The translations under genes and the position numbers were made by a program. The notes beneath the pieces were generated by a model. The model did no database searches, was not told the DNA's origin, and saw nothing but the letters and a program-made list of their open reading frames with translations. Source: Sipunculus nudus (lineage: Eukaryota; Annelida; Sipuncula; Golfingiida; Sipunculidae). From it: a DNA stretch of 64,000 nucleotides. Numbering within the stretch: the stretch's first letter is position 1; every line of letters starts with the position of its first letter. Shown here in pieces: positions 48,961 to 61,101 of this stretch. The DNA is taken from positions 19,121,839 through 19,185,838 of the forward strand of contig CM049316.1 in NCBI GenBank assembly GCA_026874595.1, given 5' to 3'.

Positions 48961-50932
48961 CAAATTAAAAAAAAACCTTCTCAAAGGTGTCAGGGCGACA
49001 CCCTCTCTAATTTTAATAAGTAGGTTCCAAAGGTCATGAAACTGCAACAAAAATTTATGCGGACCCCAATGCACGGTTCCCCCATCTGACTGCCTGAGTA
49101 ATATGCCGAAATAAAGAGGTATGTAGCTGCAATACGCCCTTTGTCTGATTTGCCGCGAGAGGTCGTTCTTGAAGGTGTCTGGATTATTTCGGTGAGCCCA
49201 CCACATGTTATAAACACATGGATATAAAACAACAACAAAAATAACAGTCCGTTTGAGGTAGGATCATTATTTTCTGGTCTATTTTTATGTAAGGTACAGG
49301 GATTATCTTTAGTTAATAGACATCAGATATCAGAAAAGGCCCCTTTAAATCAAAAACTTATGATGTGGTTGCATTTTTAACGACAAAAATACCACCAAGG
49401 TTTTTAACCGGTTGGTTGTTATTGAATTGGTTGAGGTATGCGCAACACTGAGAGCCCTGTTATGATCACTGTAATGTAGTAACGTATTAGGCCGATAATG
49501 TATATAAACAATATGAGGCCAGCAAAAAGTAACACATGTCCAAGTGCCGCATGACCCAAACTGATACACACGCACTCATACCATATTCTCTCTCGTCTGT
49601 CAAGAAAAACTATGTATTGACATCACATTATCTACTTAAAATTCAATGCGCCATACTTACAACAGAAAATACCACATGTCATGGCTAGATAAGACCATGA
49701 AACCACGATATAACCAGGCTCGTCAGCCCATGTATCATACACACATATAGGCCTAACAGTACTTAGTGCGGCTCGGGCAGCGGGACAGCCGATCTCTACT
49801 ACTGCTTGACCAGATCTCAGAGATAGTTAAACCAGGTACTTATGTAGACATGTACAATGCATGGTTAATATGTAAGCCTATATTGGGGTGACTTAACATT
49901 CACACAGGCACACACGTACACCTGCATCGATTGTGTATACACGACGACTCGAGTGGGCACAAGCAAGCAGAGATATACACACTGTCTGAATGAGTGTGGT
50001 ACCCCAGAAATTATGTTTTGACAAAGGGCGCGCGATAAAGAGGCCTATATGATACACAGGCGCCTCTATTTTGAGGAAATAACAACATGGCCGAATCTAT
50101 CACAGCGTTAGACTGAGTGTATGAGTAGTAATTCAGCTGTTTTGTGTATAACATTATGGCAAGCACTAGGTTCTTATAGATAATATTTTAGACGATTAAA
50201 CAGCAGTCATGTAGAACAGCTCTAAAGCTGCTGTCATCTCAGCCCTGTTAGACTATAGCTCCATTCGAGTGCCTCCCCTATATTGTAAATACTTGTGTCA
50301 ATATTTCATGTTTACAACCATACAAAATAAACAGCTGTCATACATGACAGTTCAGGCATTCATATCACAATGTATAACATATTTTGCATATATTTTTAAA
50401 TTAACATGGCGATCCATAAATCAATTCAAAATTTTACTTTTATTCTTTTTAGAAAAATTGACCTCGTAAAACACTTAGGATTCTGCTTCAGATTGCAATC
50501 GCCGCCTGATAACTTGTGATTAGTCCCTGGTAAATCAGGACACAGCAATAATTCGCCAGCTCGCTAATAAGACTATTGACCAAAAAGAAAATGATCATCT
50601 GTTCTTGCATTTCACAGTCCTCGACAAGGGAAAAAAATCTCCAACCAAGAGGCAGAATGCAGATGCGTACCCATTATGTAAACCTTGAAGTAAACCCCCC
50701 CCCCCCCCTCCCGAACAAGTTGAATTATCTGTCTTCCTGAATTCCAGCTTTTTAAAAACACACCTACAATGTTATGCCATTCCTAACGACACTGATCAGC
50801 AACATGATAAACTGGGTGACTTATCTGCTGTTACAGTTACTCTTTATTTTTCATGAGCCGTATGACTGATTATTTGGTTGACTTTTTGTTAAGAACACCA
50901 ATATTTTTATTTTTTCTTTCAGATGATTGTGC
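48961..50932. other. Upstream of RBR-B, no gene seen
   Basis: Poly-C run at 50696-50709. Several short open frames but none with recognisable content. Confidence 0.4.
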
Positions 50933-50985
50933 TTTGAAGAGATAAAGTCCAATATTCAGTGTGTGTAAGCGTTAACCCGAAAATG
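50933..50985 (+). CDS. RBR-B leader exon with start codon
   Basis: Acceptor TTCTTTCAG before, donor GTAGGT after. The last three bases are ATG, phase 0, and the next exon opens in phase 0. An upstream ATG (50933) opens a 3-codon uORF. If correct, the protein starts [14 protein letters not shown] and has no PUB domain, unlike HOIP. Confidence 0.45.
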
Positions 50986-53900
50986 GTAGGTATTATTTAT
51001 TTAGAAATAAGGACATTACTGTTAAGATGATGGGTATAAACAGCGCTTCATTCTTTATACATGTATACATTTTACACATTAAACTTTGTACCATATACTC
51101 ACAAAACCGTTATTTTATTTTTACAAATTAAAACACATGTTAACTCACTTAAGTAGAATATTTTTTTGCAAATTTAAATTTTTTCCCAGAAAATCTAATT
51201 GTGTCGAACGTTTTTCCGTCGGTCTCTCCCACTTTGACTTGACAAGGTACTTGCATAAGCATATATTTACTCGGCACAAGTACTATTCCCAGACCTAAAT
51301 TCATCACATTGTCGTGTAGTTGTTAACGCATCATCAAAGAACGAAGCTTCTTACACGATCATGCAGTACTTTACATCTCAAGTTGTCTGGTGATTCTACC
51401 TTTCCTACTTCTTTTGCAACATTTCTCACTGCCATAGTATCATATTTTCCTTGAGTTTGTTTTCAAAATAGCTACTTTTCCCTTTTCTTTCCATATTTTG
51501 TTTTGCTCTGTGATATGCAATCAAAATATTATGTCTATGAAAAAGGGCTTGTACTGTTACAAGTGAACTATTACGGGTCGGTCCGGGCAAGAGGGCTGTT
51601 CTCACAGAGCCTTGTATTTTACCTACATAAATATACGTCTATTCTCAAAATATGAGCATAAATATTGTTATTACTTATGTGGTGTAAGTCCCAATTTTGC
51701 CCTGCTTTTTCCAACTATTTTCCTATGTTCGTCTTCTGTTTTCTAAATTTACAGTCCTACTTTTTTCCCTCCTTTTCATAAGGTCGACCGAAAGCGTGCA
51801 GTTATCTTTGTTGTATTTACAGGAAAATCCCGAGGGAGGAGAGGTGGAATGCCCACAGTGCACGTACAAAAACCCACCGACAGCAGTGGTGTGCGAAATG
51901 TGTCTCATTTCCATGAGCAACCGCGCATGTCCGTTCTGCACGTACTTAAATCCCCTGTCAAGCAAAATATGCCACATGTGTTCAAAGACGTTACAAGATA
52001 CGAATCCTGTACCTGTTGAGGGGAGGCTGGATGATGATGAGGCGTTTATGTTACGTGCAATACAGTCAATAGAAGATGGTGATGTCCCTACCAGCAGAAT
52101 GGATGCGACTATACTTGAACAAAAGATGATTGCTGAGCACCTACGCCAACCACCTGTAACCAGGGGTTACATAGATGATGGATTTTATATCGAGGTATAT
52201 ATAATAACTATACTCTAATGAAAATAGTGACTTATCAGTCAGTTCGACCTTAATCCTACACAGAATTTACGTGGCCACATACTTTGCTATCAGATGAGAT
52301 GCTAACTGGGAAAACCCCAACTCCACAGCTCTGTGGCATGTTTCATGTTTCTAAAGTTCATCCAATTTTAGCTCAGCTGACTGTAAGTCATCAGAGCTAT
52401 AGCGATCACTCTTTGTCCGTCGTCCGTCCGGCCATCGGGCCGTTTGTCCGTTAACAAGGCACAAATCGTAACCACTGGATCTGGAATCTTCTAACTTTAC
52501 ATCGAGAGAGGTCCATGAAAAATCTCTTTGGAAACCTGGAATTAGGTCTCTGTTACACATATTCTTCCAGCCATGGGGCTCCGAAGTACCACTCAGAATG
52601 ATGAAAAAATTGAAACAAAAGCTCAAATATCTGAACAACTAATGCATTGATCACCTTGATTCTTTGCATGGATATTAATCATGGAGTGTTTCATCAATTT
52701 CTACAGACTGGTGGCCAAACTTGTATTTTTCGATTTTTTACGATTTTTTTCTCTATTTTTGAGACCTTAAGAGATGCCGTCATCTGTTAACAGGGCACGA
52801 AATCGTAACCACTGAACCTGGAATCTTCTAATCTTCTAAGTTTACATCCAGATAGGTTGCCCGTGTTCTTTAAGCTATGGGACTCCAAAGTACCCCATAG
52901 AATAATGAAAAATTTGATACAAAAGCTCAAGTATCTGAAGAACTAGTGCATTGATCACCACAATTCTTTGCATGGGTATTGATCATGGAGTTTTTCATCA
53001 GTTTCTATACCGACTGATGGCACCACCTGTATTTTTTCGATTTTTTTTACTTTTTTATCTATTTTTGAGGCCTTCAAAGATGCGGTCGTCCGTTTACAGG
53101 GCACATATTGTAACCATTGGTCATAGAATCTTCAAACTTGACATCTAGGTAGGTCTGTGAAAATATTCTTGGAGACTTGAAATTAGGTCTCTGGTTCCCA
53201 TATTCTCTGAGCTATGGGGCCTATAAGCACCCCCCCCCCCCCCCCCTGCATGATTAAACATTTGATACCGAAGCAGGGCACAAATCATAAACATTGGACC
53301 TGTATTCTTCTAACCTAAAATCCAGGGAAGTATATATAAAAAGTCTCCTTTGAAACGTGAATTTATGTCTCTGTTACCCATACTTTCTGAGCTATGGGGC
53401 TAATAAGCACCCTTCAGTATAAATGAAAATTTGACACCAAAGTAGGGTACAAATCATAACCATTGGGCCTAGAATCTTCTAACTTGATATCCTGAGAGTT
53501 CCTCAAAAGTTCTCCCAAGACACCTGCATCGGGGTCACAGTGACCTATATTCTCAGAGTTTGGGGTATGTTTGAGCACCCCAGAAAAAAGGCAAAATATA
53601 TACACATTGCCAGATTCCTCATGAAAGATTGGTTTGGTTGTCATCAAATTAGTTGTGCTCATGGGTTTTGTTAATTTAACGCATCTTCATTGAGCATCAA
53701 TTAGATTTTAATACGGTGAGATCGTTTTTAGAGATTTTTCCCGAAATTAATCGTGTGCTTATTCAATTTTATTGGTTTTGCTGGGCAGTTGATAAATATA
53801 CCAGAACAAAATTATTCGTCGCTTATGAACTTTATCTTATTTAATGAAAATATTAACATATATTTATAGACAAAAAATGTGGGTATGACATCTTTCCAAA

Positions 53901-56900
53901 TTTGTTAAATTGTAAGCATACAGAGAAGAGCAAAAGTTTCATATTATTATGATGATGTTATTGAATCAACTCGCACAAACATATATATATATATATATAT
54001 ATATATTAAGATTTTGATTATTTTGTATACAGGATTCTGAAGAAGAAGAACCTGCTATTCAGTTTGGTGATGCACCAGTTCCGCATAACGTTATTCCTGT
54101 CGCAGAGATACTGACCACGGGCCAAAAGGCGGACGAACCTGATGTTAAGCATGACATAACTTCTCCCACAGTTGGCCTGCCAGTTACCGAACTGGTCGAC
54201 GTGTCCAGCGAGCCCGACATTGAAAATGCCGTTGATATATTGTCTAAATTTAACAGAGGTAAGTACATTAATAAACTCAAATAGAAATCTTCATTCAAAG
54301 AAATCAAGCCGCCGCCATCTTGGTATTCACTTATTCAGCCTATATCCCCTGGTTCATTCGTGCAATTCATGATTCCGGATCATGTGGTTTCTTTTTCTGA
54401 AAGTGGGAGAGTATTGCCATTCAAATGATTTAGGATGGAATAACTCACTGTCGTTGGAGGAAGAAAAGTGCATCTATGAATGAGAGGACAGCTCTCTGTT
54501 GTTTTACTTTTCATTTTCCTTAGAAGTTGTTCGGTATCTGAGAAATTCAATACAATATTAGTCTTTTATAAAGTTCTGCTCAAAAAGACTAAAAAATTAT
54601 ACATACAAACAAACAAACTAATCATGATTAGCATTATCAGATTATATTGATCACATAAAAATTGTCATTATACTCCCTCTTGTAATCGTCGACATAAATT
54701 AGAAATTAGAACAACGATATGTCATCTCTCTTTCCTTTTAGTTTGTCCAGCCCCAGACTGTGGCGCCACCTGTCCGGTGGGTGCAGGAGGTGACAACATG
54801 GTCACGTGTCCTAAATGTAACCATGTCTTCTGCGACGGATGTCAGAAAGCATACCCAGATGGTCAGGTAAGCTATATAGACATCTTTATGTTTACAAAAA
54901 AGTTCCAGATTAATATCAGTGATTTCTACAGAACTGAGTATTAAAATAAAATGTTGTTTGAGCATTAATGTGATCTTGGTATACAACTTGCTTTGGTACA
55001 GGATTTCAATTCTCTCTAATTTTCTGCAATACGCATAAAAACTAATGTTATAGCAACACCAAGGTTCTTCAAAATGTCAGCGTAATTTCGCATTTACTTA
55101 ATACCAGGTTCAACCTTGGGCGTCTATAAAAAATGTCCGCAAGTAAATTGTCCACAAATCAGTGTGTTGAAAATATATAGCAATTTGAGCTGATTTTCAT
55201 GGAAAGGTGAATATTATTTCATTCTAAATATTGCATTTAAGTCCTTTCCTTCTCAATCTGTATGTTGTCCCGTAGTATTTGTATAATGTACTTGTTTGTT
55301 TTCACAGAAGTGCACCGTGTTTGATGAATGTGTCTCCAGAACTCGACACGCCCATCACCCCAGAAACTGCATGTATTACCTGCGAGAGTTCGACATCAGA
55401 GTGCTCCAGCAGTTACTCAAGGTACTGGTACTATATTTATCACAATTTACTTTTATGAGACATTAAGGTTGTATTATAGATTTGAATAACTAAAACCTAC
55501 CTCACGATTAGAGAACTATCACGGATTCTGATACTCTTCGTCTCAGTGTTGGATACTGTAGTGTGGCAAAAGCACAGTGTTGACATAGATTAGTCCAGTC
55601 AGTGAACTGTATCGTACATATAGCAAAATATATGGTTTTGTCAAATATTCATTGACTGAGGGACCATCTGTAAATGCAGATTGTTGTTTCAGTCACGTGT
55701 TGATGATAAGCAGTGTAGCTTCCTCAAAAGGTAGCTATAATGCGTGATTTTTTATTGTTACAGGAAAACCAAGTGAAATACGAGGTCACCCCGAAAATTC
55801 CTCACCAGAGATGTCCAATCACAGAGCTCGTATCGTCATCGACGGAGAATTCAGAGACCCCTGGCGACATCCCAGTGGACCAGCTCCTGGACATTGAGGA
55901 AGATCACGTGACAGCAGAACAGGAAGTTAGCGAGGAGAGACCGGAAGAGACTGATCAGAGCAGAAACCAGATTGTCGAAACCAAGAAATGTGACCGACGA
56001 ACGAGGCCGGGGCAAGCAGGGGTGTGCAAGTAGGTTCTGTTGGAACTATTAAAACAAGATCATTTAATGACACGGAAGAAATTCGATTTATAAGTGAGGA
56101 CCAAATTTCCGTATTATAACAATACCATTAGTTATGAAAACTGAAGGAAAAGGAACAGAAGAACAATAATTATTTTTTTCCCCGCAGAATTTAAAACAAG
56201 AAACAGTGCAAACAATAAACATTCTTAAAATGTACATGTGTATATACAACGTTTATACCGGGTGTTATTAAATTTTATGTTTAGCAAATATGTAAAATTT
56301 TCACTCTGTCTTATCCGAATTATGCATTTGTTTAACATTAGCTGTATACTCTTATATGTTAATTATCTTAATTGAGCAAAATTTTAATAATATCTGTACA
56401 CGTCTTATCAGAACGGTGATTTCTATGTTTTCCCTATGCCGTCTGCGGAATGAGGATCAGTGTAATAAAGGGGGAAGTTTCGCTCAAGTTAAATATCGAG
56501 TCAAGAAAAAAATACCTTATTATTAGAGAGAACTGCCTATACTTGTTACATTGGAGGCAGTGTGTATGATGATATCAGTCAGTCTTTATTTTGCCTGTGT
56601 TCCTGCAGGGCTCATTATAGAGAATACCTGATCTCATTAATCAACACACACAAGCTTGACCCCGTGGACATCATGGGCGAAGATGAGATGCGAACAGTGA
56701 TAGGCCGAGAAAAACTAGACGCCCCAGAAAATACAGACAACTACACAGAAACTCTGCGAGAGGTAAGCATCACAAAATAATGCAGTACAATTGTTTAACT
56801 TTGATTTAATGAAAGAGCTTTTCTTTGCCATTTCCTCTAGCGGCAATACAGAGTCAAATGAGACATTATCGGGAATTTTATCATCCATTACTTCATAATT

Positions 56901-59900
56901 TAGTTTTAAATAATAAAGTATTACATCATGACCTAGTCGGATTTAGTATGTGACAGCTGCCATATCTCGGATTTTTTTTCACGATTTCGTAGCCTAGTTA
57001 AGTAATGCCCGGTAATTATATTTATCATGTGGAACGGATCCAAAGGGGTTGAGTTCAACAAACTTGTGAAATATGTTAATAGATGTTTGCTGTTATCCTG
57101 ATATTTACATTTGATAGCTTACTAGAAGATAATAGCAGAAACTGGTAGAAAAGTGTATGTCACAATAATAGTCGGAAGCCTTTTAGTTTAGATATGATCC
57201 AAATTCTTAGATTAATATAAGCGTACTTGACCTATTAACAGAAATTAATAAAATGTTCCCCCCTTTTCGTTACAGTACATCAAAAATCTTATCCCAATTA
57301 ACATAGAAATGTAAGTATATTGCTTTTCTTAATACATCTTTATATCTTTAAACCTAAAATAGTAAACCGCATTTTGAAGCGCTGTATGAAAGTAGTATTA
57401 TAATTTTACAAATACAGGTGCATTTAATATTTTATAATCTGCGCAAGAGGCTTTTTTTTATATAAAGAGGGCGTAGTAGTTTAATAAAATAAACTATTTG
57501 TTTGGATGCGTCGTCATACAAATTACATTAGGTAAAATTTTGTTTTGGCTAACGGCATTTATATTTGCTAAGCAAATAGTCTATAACATTGCTTTTGCTA
57601 ATGGATGGCTGAGCATCACGAATGTGCAGAATTTATAAGTATCCAATTTGTTACCTATGCATTCACTCTCACTTTCAGTGTATGTATACATGCTGATTTG
57701 GAGTAACAACCTTTATTCATTGCTACAACAGGAGTTAGTGTTTATATCCATTGTTCTTTCTCTATGTAAATTCTCTGTATTATTGTAGTGAAGAAGGGTC
57801 ATGGGATGAACGGAAAGAATGCAGCTTATGTACAGAAAAATACATGATGGACAGTGTATGTAGTTTTAATTTCTTAACACTATCTTATATTAATCCTTTA
57901 TTACTATCTTCATACCTTTTATTTCAAGTGTACATTGAAATATTTCTAATAAATGTAGGCGACAGGACTTTTAATCTATCACAAATAAAAGCTTTTCGCA
58001 ATCCAAACCTTTGAGTATTATTCATTTACTTTTATCTTTAAAAAGGATTTCTGAGTCAATATGATATAATACCCTTTTCATAATTGTGCTAAACTATCTT
58101 AACCTATAAATCCTTATTTATGCTGTTTGACTGCAAAATCAGATTATAAAGGCTGCTATGTGCTCCTCTTTGTTTGTTTGTTCCTGACTTTGTGCATTCG
58201 AAGAAATAAGCATAAACTGTTGAAATAATTTCACGTAATGGACATATTTTCTTTGATGATATAAAGGTAATATTGTTTTCTCCAGCTGGAGACGTTGATG
58301 TTCTGCCAGTGCTTGATCTGCGCGGACTGCTTCAGAGAGTTTTATGCATTTTCAATAAGAGAAAAGCACTTGACAAATTTTTCCTGCCCTAATTGTCGAC
58401 TACCAGAGATGGTTAAAAATAACCCTGATACATCCCAGCACCTCTGGTTTTTGGAATCAAAGGTTGTATAACGTTATAAATTTTTATATCTGTTTTAATT
58501 AATTTAACTTGTCATTATTTGACATATCTGACAATTTCGGATAAAAAGAAAAACTTATTACCATGCATTCATTTTTTGAGTTTTTGCGTTTAGGGTGTCC
58601 AAAATGTATTCAGCTCTTATCTAATAAAGTTATTTGTGAAGCGGAACATATGCGTCAAGATACTAGGTTACTAGAATTGAAGGGGGAATATAGCTCACAA
58701 GTGCACTATAAGTGAACCAAACTGTATTTCTCCAATCAGAGATTCAGTTCGTCTTATTTAAGTAAGGAACTGGTTGTATCCACAGGAAGTGACATGTGAT
58801 CACAAACAAGGTCTAATTACATGTAGACAAAATTAAGTAAAGAAAAATAGTTCATCCTTCGCTGAGTAACAGCTATGTGTACGTTTAAAAGTCGATAGGT
58901 TGTTATCATTCGTATATGAACCATGCAATATGCCATATGGCTCGTCTTCTGTATATGTGCAAACTCTGACTCATGGAGAACTGTTTATAGCTGAAGCACT
59001 GGCTGGACTCGGATCTGCACCAGCTCCTCCAAAACAAAATTAGAGACTGGTCCCTGTCAGACCTGGAAAACTTCGCTTGGTGTGCACACGTGAGTACTCT
59101 TGTAAAAACACACAAAGGAACTAGGCGCGGATCCAGGATATTTTGCAGGGAGGGGTCAACGGGTGTCATGCATAAAAATTGTCTAAAAAAAGGTCATTGG
59201 TTGATAGCTGGGGGGGGGGGGCGCCTGTGGAACATATTATTCAATAATTTTGTGGAAAAATCGAAATATGAAATAAAATCTAAATGTGGTATAAAATTGT
59301 AATTATGAAACTCGTGATCATTATAAGTATATGTGTGTGACACCATTTCTTGTTACATTTACAATGAAACCTTTACTGTGACTCAGATGATTATGAAAAA
59401 AATATGAATTGGTAATGAAATGAACATTCATTGTAAATTTCTTCGACAACTAAAATGCCCTTGTGCATTATACAGTGTGACAACGGCTTTGAAACGCAGA
59501 ATGATGGTCACATCGTCAAGTGTCCACTATGTAATAAGTACACGTGTTCCAAGTGTAAACTGAAGGTAGGTGAAGTGTCACGTGACATTGTTTAACTTTT
59601 CTGTCATATTTCAAGATAAATTAATCATGCATAATTCTGAAGTTTTTATATTAAATAAACAGATTAAAGTTTATATTTATTCGTATATTTAATGTTACAT
59701 TGCAAAAAGAACATTTTTGTCGAAATGTTTATTAACATTTTTTTCTCAAGTCGCTTTTTATTTTCTGGTCTCAAAATTAGTGGGAAGATGGCCACATTGA
59801 CAGAACCTGCGAGGAGTTTGCTAATTACAAAGAAAGCCTTGAAAATAATGGCGTTCTGAAGCTTCTTCAGTTAAACGAAACAAGTAAGCTATTATAAAAT

Positions 59901-61056
59901 GAATAACATCAAATAAGCACAATGGCACTAATCGTATCGATTGCAAAAATTAAAAGGTGTTTAATCACCTTACTTTAGTCAGTATTCATATACTTTTATC
60001 AATTCCATGTATATGTTTTCAGTTATATTAACCTGTTCATAATGAATAAAGTTCAGTCCAATAATTCATGCGCAGATTATTTCAAATCTTTAAAATGTAT
60101 TATTGAATGACTGAATCTTTCCAGACACACAACTTATATGAAGTTCTTCTGAATTGCATAGCAATTAAACATTGTGATGTTCCGGTAAACGTTATAATCA
60201 TCTTCAAAAGAAAGAATGTGGTATGAAAAATAATGTGAAAGAAGTAAATAAATGTTTTAAGAAAATTCATGTTACACGTAAACACTTGACTTAATGACTT
60301 AACCCATGATATACACTTAGCAGTACATGTTATCTTATTACATTTCAGGTTGTCCAAAGTGCAAAACTGTATTCATCCTGGAGAGGGGCGGTTGTAAGCA
60401 TCTCACATGCCCAGCGTGCAAATATAACTTTTGTGAAGGGTGTCTACAGGAGTTCAGGGAAGCAACGGTAGGTAGTTATATCACAGAGTACATATATCTA
60501 ATAGATATTCTAGTTCAAGCGATTGATACAATATAAACAAACTCTGTGTGGTGGCAGCAAAACGTTAATCGTAGTCAACATGATTAATTTTGGACATATT
60601 TCTTGTGTAAACAGCCAATAGACATAAAGGCCATGAACGCTATCAGTTTTTTTTTTTTAAATAATGAATTCAGAACTACTGTTGTGAAAGACAGATGTCT
60701 GTAAACAGCTCATATGAATTATAAGTGCAATCATACCAATGTATTGTTAGATTAAACATTTATCCGGTAAACACATCATTTATTTGGGAAAAGTACTAAA
60801 GCATTATCTTGGATACAATGTAAGAAATGCATAAGCATAACAGTTTATACGATGAGTTCTATACAGTTATTTGGTTTGGGAAGAAATACATTATGTACAA
60901 ACATTAAAGAGGTCCAACTTTTATCTTCCAGGCTTGTAGAAAATTTACTGACTGTAGTAAGAAAGGACTTCACGCCCATCATCCGCGGAACTGTATCTAC
61001 TACCTGAGAGACTACAACACAGACTCACTGAAACAACTCCTTCAGGTGAGAGTCAG

Positions 61057-61101
<45 letters not shown>

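Noticed and set aside
48946-49238. Two overlapping minus-strand open frames of 82-86 codons
   Set aside because: Overlap in different frames and show no family signature; may be an old repeat.
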